In this document: one piece after another, positions 15,709 to 23,914 of the stretch
Layout of the letters: each line of letters opens with the position of its first letter
Position numbering within the stretch: the first letter of the stretch is position 1
Made by a program: the position numbers and the translations under genes
Assembly: GCF_019649055.1 (NCBI RefSeq)
Contig: NW_026570446.1
Location: 1 to 64,000, forward strand
DNA: 64,000 nucleotides
Reading direction: 5' to 3'
Origin: Paramacrobiotus metropolitanus
Lineage: Eukaryota; Tardigrada; Eutardigrada; Parachela; Macrobiotidae
Notes under the pieces: model-generated
Database searches by the model: none
Told to the model about the DNA's origin: nothing
The model's input: only the letters and a program-made list of their open reading frames with translations

Positions 15709-16900
15709 TTATGAACCACCAATTCCAAAATTAGCCAAAAAACGTTTTCCTATGCAGAAAAACGCAGAAAATCGGACGCCGCAAAAATCAAACAGAAAAA
15801 ACGCCATCTCACCGGTTTTTGACTCGCTGACAATTAAAAAATGTTTTTTACCAAACCCGCCAATTTTATCTTTATGAAGCACCAATTCCAAAATTAGCCA
15901 AAAAATGTTTTCCTATGCAGAAAAACGCGGGGAATCGGACGCCGGAAAAATCAGACTGAATAAACGCCATCTCACTGGTTTTTGACTCCCTTACAGTTAA
16001 AAAAATTTCACCAAACCCGCCAATTTTATCTTTATGAAGCACCGATTCCAAAATTAGCCAAAAAACGTTTTCCTATGCAGAAAAACGCGGGGAATCGGAC
16101 GCCGTGAAAATCAGACAGAAAAAACGCCATCTCACCGGTTTTTGACTCGCTGACAATTAAAAAATGTTTTTTACCAAACCCGCCAATTTTATCTTTATGA
16201 AGCACCAATTCCAAAATTAGCCAAAAAATGTTTTCCTATGCAGAAAAACGCGGGGAATCGGACGCCGGAAAAATCAGACTGAATAAACGATATCTCACTG
16301 GTTTTTGACTCCCTTACATTTAAAAAAATTTCACCAAACCCGCCAATTTTATCTTTATGAAGCACCGATTCCAAAATTAGCCAAAAAACGTTTTCCTATG
16401 CAGAAAAACGCGGGGAATCGGACGCCGTAAAAATCAGACAGTATAAATGCCATCTGACCGGTTTTTGACTCGCTGACAATTAAAAAATGTTTTTTACCAA
16501 ACCCGCCAATTTTATCTTTATGAAGCACCAATTCCAAAATTAGCCAAAAAACGTTTTCCTATGCAGAAAAACGCGGGGAATCGGACGCCGCAAAAATCAG
16601 ACAGGATAAATGCCATCTCACCGGTTTTTGACTCCCTGACAGGTAAAAAAATTTCACCAAACCCGCCAATTTTATCTTTATGAAGCACCAATTCCAAAAT
16701 TAGCCAAAAAACGTTTTCCTATGCAGAAAAACGCGGGGAATCGGACGCCGCAAAAATCAGACTGAATAAACGCCATCTCACTGGTTTTTGACTCCCTTAC
16801 AGTTAAAAAATTTCACCAAACCCGCCAATTTTATCTTTATGAAGCACCGATTCCAAAATTAGCCAAAAAACGTTTTCCTATGCAGAAAAACGCGGGGAAC
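15709..16900 (+). repeat. Dimeric higher-order repeat inside satellite 1 (about 323 bp)
   Basis: Monomers with the GACAATTAAAAAATGTTTTTTACC-type A-rich segment alternate with monomers carrying CCTTACAGTTAAAAAAATTTC-type segments. Equivalent positions recur at 15891, 16214 and 16537, a spacing of exactly 323 bp, or two monomers. Private variants such as GACGCCGGAAAAATCAGACT recur in phase. This indicates amplification of a two-monomer unit rather than of single monomers. Confidence 0.65.
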
Positions 16901-17798
16901 CGGACGCCGTAAAAATCAGACAGTATAAATGCCATCTCACCGGTTTTTGACTCACTGACAGGTAAAAAAATTTAACCAAACCCGCCAATTTTATCTTTAT
17001 GAAGCACCAATTCCAAAATTAGCCAAAAAACGTTTTCCTATGCAAAAAAACGCTAAGAATCGGACGCCGCAAAAACCAGACAGAAAAAACGCCATCTGAC
17101 CGGTTTTTGACTCGCTGACAATTAAAAAATGTTTTTTACCAAAGCCGCCAATTTTATCTTTATGAAGCACCAATTCCAAAATTAGCCAAAAAACGTTTTC
17201 CTATGCAGAAAAACGCGGGGAATCGGACGCCGCAAAAATCAGACAGGATAAATGCCATCTCACCGGTTTCGGACTCCCTGACAGGTAAAAAAATTTCACC
17301 AAACCCGCCAATTTTATCTTTATGAAGCACCAATTCCAAAATTAGCCAAAAAACGTTTTCCCATGCAGAAAAACGCGGTAAATGGGACGCCGCAAAAATC
17401 AGACAGGATAAAAGCCATCTCACCGGTTTTTGACTCCCTGACAGGTAAAAAAATTTCACCAAACCCGCCAATTTTATCTATATGACGCACCAATTCCAAA
17501 ATTAGCCGAAAAACGTTTTCCTATGCAGAAAAACGCAGGAAATCGGACGCCGCAAAAATCAAACAGAAAAAACGCCATCTCACCGGTTTCGGACTCCCTT
17601 ACAGGTAAAAAAAGTTTTTTACCAAACCCGCCAATTTTATCTATATGAAGCACCAATTTCAAAATTAGCCAAAAAACGTTTTCCTATGCAATAAAACGCG
17701 GGGAATCGGACGCCGCAAAAACAGACTGAATAAACGCCATCTCACCGGTTTCGGACTCCCTTACAGGTAAACAAAGTTTTTTACCAAACCCGCCAATT

Positions 17799-18800
17799 TT
17801 ATCTATATGAAGCACCAATTTCAAAATTAGCCAAAAAACGTTTTCCTATGCAATAAAACGCGGGGAATCGGACGCCGCAAAAATCAGACTGAATAAACGC
17901 CATCTCACTGGTTTTTGACTCCCTTACAGGTAAAAAAAGTTTTTTACCAAACCCGCCAATTTTATCTATATGAAGCACCAATTTCAAAATTAGCCAAAAA
18001 ACGTTTTCCTATGCAGAAAAACGCGGGAAATCCGACGCCGCAAAAATCAGGCAGGATAAATGCCATCTCACCGGTTTCTGACTCCCTGACAGGTAAAAAA
18101 ATTTCACCAAACCCGCCAATTTTATCTTTATGAAGCACCAATTCCAAAATTAGCCAAAAAACGTTTTCCTATGCAGAAAAACGCGGGGAATGGGACGCCG
18201 CAAAAATCAGACAGGATAAATGCCATTTCACCGGTTTTGACTCACTGACAGGTAAAAAAATTTCACCAAACCCGCCAATTTTATCTTTATGAAGCACCAA
18301 TTTCAAAATTAGCCAGAAAACGTTTTCCTATGCAAAAAAACGCGAAGATCGGTCGCAAAACCAGACAGAAAAAACGCCATCTGACCGGTTTTTGACTCGC
18401 TGACAATTAAAAAATGTTTTTACCAAAGCCGCCAATTTTATCTTTATGAAGCACCAATTCCAAAATTAGCCAAAAAACGTTTTCCTATGCAATAAAACGC
18501 GGGGAATCGGACGCCGCAAAAATCAGACTGAATAAACGCCATCTCACTGGTTTTTGACTCCCTTACAGGTAGAAAAAGTTTTTTACCAAACCCGCCAATT
18601 TTATCTATATGAAGCACCAATTTCAAAATTAGCCAAAAAACGTTTTCCTATGCAGAAAAACGCGGGAAATCCGACGCCGCAAAATTCAGACAGGATAAAT
18701 GCCATCTCACCGGTTTTTGACTCCCTGACAGGTAAAAAAATTTTACCAAACACGCCAATTTTATCTTTATGAAGCACCAATTCCAAAATTAGCCAAAAAA
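17799..18800 (+). repeat. Four-monomer duplication in divergent satellite 1 edge
   Basis: The block from about 17.8 to 18.15 kb is repeated at about 18.44 to 18.79 kb, a shift of roughly 640 bp (four monomers). Both copies carry the rare variants CCTATGCAATAAAACGCG, TCTATATGAAGCACCAATTT and CGGGAAATCCGACGCCGC in the same order. It lies at the array edge next to satellite 2. Confidence 0.6.
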
Positions 18801-19037
18801 CGTTTTCCTATGCAGAAAAACGCGGGAAATCCGACGCCGCAAAATTTAGACAGGATAAATGCCATCTCACCGGTTTTTGACTCCCTGACAGGTAAAAAAA
18901 TTTCACCAAACACGCCAATTTTATCTATATGAAGCACCAGTTTCAAAATTAGCCAAAAAACGTTTCCCTATGCCGAACAACGCGGGAAATCGGACGCCGC
19001 AAAAATCAGACAGGATAAATGCCATCTCACCGGTTTC

Positions 19038-19046
19038 GGACTTGTC
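19038..19046. other. Satellite 1 / satellite 2 junction
   Basis: The sequence passes directly from a satellite 1 monomer (CACCGGTTTCGGACT) into a satellite 2 monomer (TTGTCAGAACTCAATAACTA) with no spacer and no mobile-element remnant. One or two bases (CT or T) could belong to either repeat. Confidence 0.85.
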
Positions 19047-20069
19047 AGAACTCAATAACTACGTGGTGAAACTGCTCTAAAGTCTGCTTTTAAGGGTTAT
19101 TCGATGCGCTGAGCACGAATCTTAAGTCGGTTTGCAAAAAAAATTTCACCGAAAAAAGTTATGGAAAACTTGACCTTTCACCGGCATTCTTGGATCTCAA
19201 TAACTACGTGGTGAAACTGCTCCAAAGTCTGCTTTTAAGGGTTATTCGATGCGCTGAGAACGAATTTCAAGTCGGTTTGCAAACAAAATTTAACGAAAAA
19301 AGTTATGGAAAACATGCATTTTCACCGGCATTTTTGGATCTCAATAACTACGTGGTGAAACTGCTCTAAAGTCTGCTTTTAAGGGTTATTCGATGCGCTG
19401 AGCACGAATCTTAAGTCGGTTTGCAAAAAAAATTTCACCGAAAAAAGTTATGGAAAACTTGACCTTTCACCGGCATTTTTGGATCTCAATAACTACGTGG
19501 TGAAACTGCTCCAAAGTCTGCTTTTAAGGGTTATTCGATGCGCTGAGAACGAATTTCAAGTCGGTTTGCAAGAAAAATTTAACGAAAAAAGTTATGGAAA
19601 ACATGCATTTTCACCGGCATTTTTGGATCTCAATAACTACGTGGTGAAACTGCTCCAAAGTCTGTTTTTGAAGGTTATTCAATGCGCTGAGCACGAATTT
19701 CAAGTCGGTTTGCAAAAAAAATTTCAACGAAAAAAGTTATGGAAAACTTGCATTTTCACCGGAATTTTTGGATCTCAATAACAACGTGGTGCAACTGCTC
19801 AAAAGTCTGCTTTTAAGGGTTATTTGATGCGCTGAGCACGAATCTGAGATCGGTTTGCAAAAAAATTTCACCAGAAAAAGTTACTGTCAGACGTGTCACA
19901 TTTTCGCCATGTTGTCAGAACTCAATAACTGCGTGGTGAAACTGCCCCAAAGTCTGCTTTTAATAGTTATTCGATGCGCTGAGCACGAATCTGAAATTGG
20001 TTTGCAAAAAAAATTTCACCAGAAAAAGTTACTGTCAGACGTGTCACATTTTCGCCATGTTGTCAGAAC
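19043..20069 (+). repeat. Satellite 2 tandem array, left part (about 147-bp monomer)
   Basis: About seven head-to-tail monomers lie between the satellite 1 junction and the 5' LTR. Landmarks are CTCAATAACTACGTGGTGAA, AAGTCTGCTTTTAAGGGTTA and GCGCTGAGCACGAATC. The first copies are of the subtype with GTTATGGAAAACTTGAC and CACCGGCATTTTTGGATCTC, and they alternate as a dimer of about 290 bp. The last copies are of the subtype with GTTACTGTCAGACGTGTCAC. The last monomer is cut by the LTR element after GTCAGAAC. Confidence 0.95.
20066..20069. repeat. Target-site duplication, left copy (GAAC)
   Basis: Satellite 2 normally reads GTCAGAACTCAATAAC. The left flank stops at GTCAGAAC and the right flank restarts at GAACTCAATAAC after the 3' LTR, so GAAC is duplicated. 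If the last A of the LTR is counted as host DNA, the duplication could be read as the 5-bp AGAAC. A 4-bp duplication fits many Ty3/gypsy and errantivirus-like integrases. Confidence 0.85.
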
Positions 20070-20391
20070 TGTCACGTATAGATTCTTTGAGCGATATTCG
20101 CCTGCGCTAGCCTTCGACTGATCATAAGGGCGATATGCCCATGAATGTTATTATCTGATAGACCGTTCCACTTGTTGCCGTTTTATACCGCTGCTTTTTC
20201 ACTTTTCGGACACAGTTACAATGGTGCAGCCTAATTTCCTTCAACAACAATCCCTGACTCGCATTTGCCGTCTCGTTCGTTGCCGTTAATGCATATTTCC
20301 GTAAACACTGCATATTAGACTACGAAACCGGCCGGTCTTATACCGCCGTGACCTTTCAGTTTATTTCGCTCTGCCAATTATTCATGTAACA
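20070..20391 (+). repeat. 5' LTR (322 bp)
   Basis: It matches 36496-36817 over the full 322 bp with two substitutions: C at 20107 against A at 36533, and A at 20220 against T at 36646. The ends TGTCAC and GTAACA form a short imperfect inverted repeat of TG...CA type. TTTTATA at 20181-20187 is a possible TATA-like element, only weakly supported. The 63-codon antisense frame present in both LTRs is not considered a gene. Confidence 0.95.
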
Positions 20392-20393
20392 AA

Positions 20394-20407
20394 TGGTCCT
20401 CCTGTAC
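20394..20407 (+). promoter_or_regulatory. Candidate tRNA primer-binding site
   Basis: TGGTCCTCCTGTAC starts two bases after the 5' LTR. The TGG start fits pairing with the CCA end of a tRNA, and the distance is typical. I could not match the following bases to a specific tRNA acceptor stem, so the primer is unidentified. Confidence 0.55.
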
Positions 20408-20577
20408 TGAGAAAATACCTGTCGGTTATTACAGTCGTCCTTCTATTTTGCCTTGTTTTCTTTCCTGTCCTATGCCGTGTTAACCGGTGACCGTTATTTC
20501 CGGCATCGCCGTGCCATTACCTGGCCACCCGGCATTTCCCTTGCGCATTGCCACAGCATGGACCGGCAACATACCGG

Positions 20578-20587
20578 AAACGTGAGT
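20578..20587 (+). promoter_or_regulatory. Candidate major splice donor
   Basis: AAAC|GTGAGT matches the eukaryotic 5' splice-site consensus, with the intron beginning at 20582. It lies about 190 nt into the internal region, where retroviral leaders keep the donor for subgenomic RNAs. Acceptors that could pair with it are at 21527, 28273 and 32265. Confidence 0.45.
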
Positions 20588-20784
20588 CTGAATATTTAAT
20601 AATCCGAAAAGTGATTAGAGACGGTTGTCAGCCGTCCGACAGTGCACGTGAATTATATCAGTGCATGACACTGTAGTGTCATATGTGCCGTAATACGGCC
20701 GTGTATGTTTTACCATTGTTGAAAATGTTTGCATTTCATTAATTTCTTTCGTGAATAATCCATTACTCGTTCTAAAATTTAAAT

Positions 20785-21003
20785 ATGGTATACGAATTGT
20801 CACTTGTTCAGCGAATCAATAATCAGGTGTATATACATCGATTGTCGCAGACTTATTCTTTCCAAAATAATAATGAACTAGCGGCATTTTGCAATAATAT
20901 GTTTATTCAATATTCGACTGTATTGTATGTCGAGTGGAAAAATCTGGATACTGAAGATACAGGGATTTTGTTTAAAATGCCTATTACGGATTCTCTTGTT
21001 TAG
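20785..21003 (+). CDS. Small leader ORF 1, member of a tandem family
   Basis: This 72-codon ATG-initiated ORF has no function I recognise. It appears related to the three small ORFs that follow: all start with M, a variable residue and an aromatic residue; they share a central A/S-F-C-x-x-x-F block (here AAFCNNMF), then hydrophobic strands. The frame ends at TAG (21001), at a position where ORF 2 has glutamine in the alignment I made by eye. After it the frame stays open to 21066 but lacks the CPCC cluster, so this copy may be truncated by a nonsense change or be a diverged short form. No membrane segment or signal peptide was seen. The upstream 390 bp is AT-rich leader. Confidence 0.5.
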   Translation: MVYELSLVQRINNQVYIHRLSQTYSFQNNNELAAFCNNMFIQYSTVLYVEWKNLDTEDTGILFKMPITDSLV

Positions 21004-21196
21004 GATATTGTTGATCGTTTGGTATCGCTCGGTGGTATGCGCAATGTGCTGCAAATTCCTGAATAGAATGAATCAGTGATCTCCGTATTTTAATATTTCA
21101 ATATTTGCATTTTCGAATCGTCTTTATTGCATGCATTCTCTTTTCATGAAAATTATTGCGCGGTATTTCTTTCCTTTCTGTTATGAATTTTAAGAA

Positions 21197-21469
21197 ATGT
21201 TATTCGACTATAAAGTTCTTTGTCGCCGTACAACAGATGGCGTAATCTACTGGCGCTTCTTTCGGAATGCAAATCACGCTGACGAAGAAGCTTTCGATTC
21301 TTTTTGTGATACCTTTTTCGAAAATAATCCTGAAGCATTGCTAATTGATTACGTGACATTCAACCCCATCGGAAGCGGTATTAATGTTCGTGAAAAAAGT
21401 ACGGATGCGTATGTACAAAAATATATTGCTGAGGCAACGTGCCCTTGTTGTAAACATTCTTATGTATGA
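21197..21469 (+). CDS. Small leader ORF 2 with C-terminal CPCC, tandem family
   Basis: This 90-codon ORF starts at ATG in the context AAGAAATGT, with A at -3. Its function is unknown. The protein is acidic in the middle, with the block DSFCDTFFENN at about residues 34-44, followed by a hydrophobic strand (ALLIDYV). The end TCPCC lies about seven residues before the stop. ORF 3 has the same layout and spacing, which argues for a shared ancestor and for real coding. A pyrimidine-rich stretch ending in AG at 21194 lies just before the ATG and could serve as a splice acceptor. The CPCC could bind a metal if the protein dimerises or pairs its cysteines with the one in the central block. This is inference. 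Confidence 0.6.
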   Translation: MLFDYKVLCRRTTDGVIYWRFFRNANHADEEAFDSFCDTFFENNPEALLIDYVTFNPIGSGINVREKSTDAYVQKYIAEATCPCCKHSYV

Positions 21470-21505
21470 ATTTCATTTTGCATTGGAATAAATATATATA
21501 TATAT

Positions 21506-21527
21506 TCTTTTATCTCATTCTTTTCAG
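21506..21527 (+). promoter_or_regulatory. Splice-acceptor-like site before small ORF 3
   Basis: TTTTATCTCATTCTTTTCAG ends at 21527, 14 nt before the ATG of ORF 3. The long pyrimidine tract followed by CAG is a strong 3' splice-site match. It suggests ORF 3 is translated from a spliced RNA. Confidence 0.5.
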
Positions 21528-21541
21528 TAATCTGTTGTGAA

Positions 21542-21844
21542 ATGCAATTCTCATATAAAACTGTTTCACGAGATCATACGGGCCGAATAATTCACAGCGT
21601 TTGGCAAACAACAGAAAGTGATGATGTTGATGAATTCGCAGATTTTTGTACTACAATTTTCAGCAACGATGCAAAAGTTTTGTTTGTCCATTGTATTGTC
21701 CTTGAGACCAGGAGAGCACATTTAGTTGCGCCTCGACAAAACCTGAGTGACCTTTATGTCTTCCAATATATAACACAAACCGTGTGTCCTTGCTGTAACA
21801 CGTTGTTGGTTAATGCGCATCGACATAATCCGCATCGATTGTGA
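21542..21844 (+). CDS. Small leader ORF 3 with C-terminal CPCC, tandem family
   Basis: This 100-codon ATG-initiated ORF has no recognised function. It parallels ORF 2 closely in layout: M-x-F-x-Y-K start, an acidic stretch, the block ADFCTTIFSND, a hydrophobic strand (VLFVHCIVL), a YVFQYI segment matching YVQKYI of ORF 2, then VCPCC. It continues for 15 residues beyond the cluster with a His-rich, basic tail. The ATG is 14 nt after a strong acceptor-like site. The spacing between the starts of ORFs 1 to 4 is 412, 345 and 417 bp, which supports origin by tandem duplication of a unit including its AT-rich spacer. Confidence 0.6.
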   Translation: MQFSYKTVSRDHTGRIIHSVWQTTESDDVDEFADFCTTIFSNDAKVLFVHCIVLETRRAHLVAPRQNLSDLYVFQYITQTVCPCCNTLLVNAHRHNPHRL

Positions 21845-21958
21845 GATTCTCTTTCTCTTTTATGTGGTTTCATAATTCGAAAAATTATTTACAGTTCCAT
21901 GAACTTCATTTCATTACTTTTGTCTTCTTTTGGTAATTAATTTTCATATCTTCCGGTT

Positions 21959-22204
21959 ATGTTTTACAGGGCTACATTTTATTTTTGTACGTATCCATTT
22001 AAACAGCATAAATATTATGCTGCACATAGCATTCAACATGTATGTTATCAGATGAATTATATTTTTCCAAACCGTGACCCGTTCTATATAAGAATAAGAG
22101 AATCGTTACCTCGGGATGAATCATCCCGTCATGTTTTCCTGGTAAAGATTATTACCAAGATAGTTGGCTGTTGTTGTTGTGCGCAGCCGGATGACAGAAG
22201 TTGA
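21959..22204 (+). CDS. Small leader ORF 4 with CCCC cluster, divergent family member
   Basis: This 81-codon ATG-initiated ORF is the most divergent of the four. It keeps an aromatic-rich start, a central cysteine block (HVCYQMNYIF) followed by a hydrophobic strand, and FLVKIITKIVGCCCC near the end, which lines up with YVFQYITQTVCPCC of ORF 3. Function is unknown. TTTTACAG shortly after the ATG could be a splice acceptor, in which case the ATG would be intronic in that RNA, so the true start is uncertain. About 160 bp of leader separate its stop from the open frame that leads into gag. Confidence 0.45.
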   Translation: MFYRATFYFCTYPFKQHKYYAAHSIQHVCYQMNYIFPNRDPFYIRIRESLPRDESSRHVFLVKIITKIVGCCCCAQPDDRS

Positions 22205-22729
22205 TAATTCAGCTGCGCCTTGTTTTTGCCAATTCTTTATTAAGCGATCAGTCCGATAATTGCTCCTTGAACAATCGTGGTACCAAACCCATTTCCTGTT
22301 TTCCACTACTTTTTGTGTCATGGCCTCACCCGCCGTTTGAAAATTGAGAGTTAATAAGATTGATTTAACCTGGATCCGGAGTGTAGCTCCGATTCCACGG
22401 TTGATAAATTTTGGCTCAAGCATCGAAACAAGAAGCCAGAGCCAACCCTTCCTGGGAACGTCGTTGAGTCGTCTTCGGACTCCGACCCCCATACGGTTGA
22501 TCAAGCAGACCTACATAACACAGCTTTCTATGAATCACCTGATCTGAGTCTTCATTCAGCCATACCCTTTGACCAGAGAATTGAATCTCTATCGCCTTCG
22601 CCCACAGGGTACCTTCTCCGGTCCGCTGCGAATCAAAATTTAAGCTGGACCGAGTTGAAAGGTCGCCTTTCGATACTACGTAAACAAAACCGGAAACCTC
22701 GTAAAGTAAATAAGAAGTCTGAAAAGGTC
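22205..22729 (+). other. Pre-gag leader with an open, ATG-less extension of the gag frame
   Basis: The gag reading frame is open from 22364, just after an in-frame TGA at 22361-22363, up to the first in-frame ATG at 22730. The 122 extra codons have no ATG but read like protein (many Ser/Asp/Pro/Glu, no low complexity). They may be translated from a spliced RNA or by non-AUG initiation (TTG at 22655 is in frame). The remaining 22205-22363 shows no ORF of note. Confidence 0.45.
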
Positions 22730-23878
22730 ATGGCGCCAGGCGACGCTGATGACGATGTTCAGCCAGCAGAGAAAGGGTTTCAGCTCCGTGCCCCTAATAT
22801 TCGGGACCTGCCGAAATTCACAGGGACTTTTCTTGAGGATGTCGATAATTTTATTTTTGAATATGAGTCACAGGGAACCCTTTACGGGTGGAAGTCAGGA
22901 CAGTTACTTAGCTGTCTTCGAGCTTGTCTCAGGGGCGACGCCCTTCATTGGTTTGTCAATCGTCCCGATGATAACAGCTGGGATGATTTGAAGAAGGCTC
23001 TTAAGGAGACCTTCGGGAAAAATCCCATCGATTTCGACCTCGAGGGCACCAGTTTGAAAATGCTCTCAACTGATGACCCTCTCGCGTACGTCACGCGAAT
23101 TACGCGTATCGTGACGACGCGTAATCCTAACGCTTCCCCTGATGATTTAATACTACACCTGTTTCAAGGTTTGCCTGATGGCTTAAAAGCGGAAATCGTT
23201 TCCGTTTATGACGAGATCGAGGACACCACAGATTTTCTTGAGCGACTGAAGAATATATCACGTGCCTATAAGTACAGGCAACGCTTAGCCTTTCCTGAAG
23301 CGGGGGCGGGACCTTCACGTCGACCGCCCCGAGTTGAAACCGAAACGGTGAAACGGACGACACAGTCCTACGGAAACTTTCCGCCCCCAACCGATCCGCA
23401 GGCAAAAGCCGTACGAGTCGATGTTGCGGTGCCTAATCTCGCTGAGATGGAAGCTATTCGCGCTCGGCTTAGTCAGCTGGAAGCCGGTGGTCAACACCGC
23501 GATACCCGGCAGCGTGAGTCACGTAAATGTCATTACTGTGGGAAGGCAGGCCATCTCAAGGGCGTTTGCTGGCAGAACCCACAAAGTCGAAACTACCGAG
23601 GATCGACTGGTCGTGGTCGAGGCCGTGGCACCTACGCCAACGCAGTGGCTCGCGGTACTTACGAACCGCCACCCCCACATAATGCTTATCCTGCTGTGGG
23701 TCCAGCCCAACCTGTCCCTATGATTACAGGTGGTCAGCAACCCGCTCGACCACAGCTCCCGCCAGTTTTTCCGGCAGCCGGTACCGCTGCAAATCCGACA
23801 CGAGTTTTCTATCACAGTAACCTTCAGGCGGATCCATGGGAACAGCTCCCGATGGACGACCCCGCTTCTTTAAACTGA
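22730..23878 (+). CDS. gag: Gag polyprotein of the Ty3/gypsy-type element
   Basis: Gag is the structural protein that packages element RNA into cytoplasmic particles. From the ATG at 22730 it has 382 residues. That ATG has G at -3 and G at +4, a good eukaryotic context. An open extension lies upstream. Residues about 20-130 resemble the Retrotrans_gag capsid region, including GDALHWFVNR and a following WDDLKKALKETFG. A single zinc knuckle CHYCGKAGHLKGVC has C267, C270, H275 and C280 (C-x2-C-x4-H-x4-C), followed by an RG-rich stretch and a Pro-rich C-terminus. The frame is intact. It ends in TGA at 23876, directly after a TTTAAAC slippery site leading into the protease frame. Confidence 0.93.
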   Translation: MAPGDADDDVQPAEKGFQLRAPNIRDLPKFTGTFLEDVDNFIFEYESQGTLYGWKSGQLLSCLRACLRGDALHWFVNRPDDNSWDDLKKALKETFGKNPIDFDLEGTSLKMLSTDDPLAYVTRITRIVTTRNPNASPDDLILHLFQGLPDGLKAEIVSVYDEIEDTTDFLERLKNISRAYKYRQRLAFPEAGAGPSRRPPRVETETVKRTTQSYGNFPPPTDPQAKAVRVDVAVPNLAEMEAIRARLSQLEAGGQHRDTRQRESRKCHYCGKAGHLKGVCWQNPQSRNYRGSTGRGRGRGTYANAVARGTYEPPPPHNAYPAVGPAQPVPMITGGQQPARPQLPPVFPAAGTAANPTRVFYHSNLQADPWEQLPMDDPASLN

Positions 23879-23914
23879 ATAGGTCTGTGCGTGGTACCGA
23901 CGCACGCACAGACC
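23869..23914 (+). promoter_or_regulatory. -1 ribosomal frameshift signal between gag and protease
   Basis: TTTAAAC at 23869-23875 is in the correct phase (T TTA AAC in the gag frame) and immediately precedes the gag TGA. After a 6-nt spacer, GGTCTGTGCGTG (23882-23893) pairs perfectly with CACGCACAGACC (23903-23914) around a 9-nt loop. A slip of -1 puts ribosomes in the protease frame, which is open here. Loop bases CCGAC could pair with GTCGG at 23963-23967 to form a pseudoknot, but this is speculative. Confidence 0.9.

Larger units (their letters stand above)
1..19042 (+). repeat. Satellite 1 tandem array, about 160-bp monomer
   Basis: A head-to-tail repeat fills this stretch. The landmark GCCAATTTTATCTTTATGAA recurs every 155-162 bp (for example near 71, 226, 386, 547 and 707), giving roughly 119 copies. 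Each monomer also carries ACGTTTTCCTATGCAGAAAA, CGGACGCCGCAAAAATCAGA and CATCTCACCGGTTTTTGACT. The most variable part is the A-rich segment, which has two main forms: GACAGGTAAAAAAATTTCACC-like and GACAATTAAAAAAGTTTTTTACC-like. Copies from about 17 kb to the junction are the most divergent, as often seen at array edges. Open frames on both strands in this array are repeat artefacts; I see no gene, RNA gene or foreign insertion in it. Confidence 0.97.
20392..20784 (+). other. 5' leader, no gene seen
   Basis: This 393-bp non-coding leader lies between the 5' LTR and the first small ORF. It contains the primer-binding site candidate and a splice-donor-like site at 20581/20582. No convincing ORF or RNA gene was seen. 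Confidence 0.6.

Noticed and set aside
981-18786. Many 60-150 codon open frames on both strands of satellite 1
   Set aside because: They repeat the same peptide with frame changes wherever monomer length varies, have no proper starts and simply follow the repeat. They are not genes.
20122-20313. 63-codon antisense frame in each LTR
   Set aside because: It is present in both LTRs only because they are duplicates; no motif and no start context supports it.
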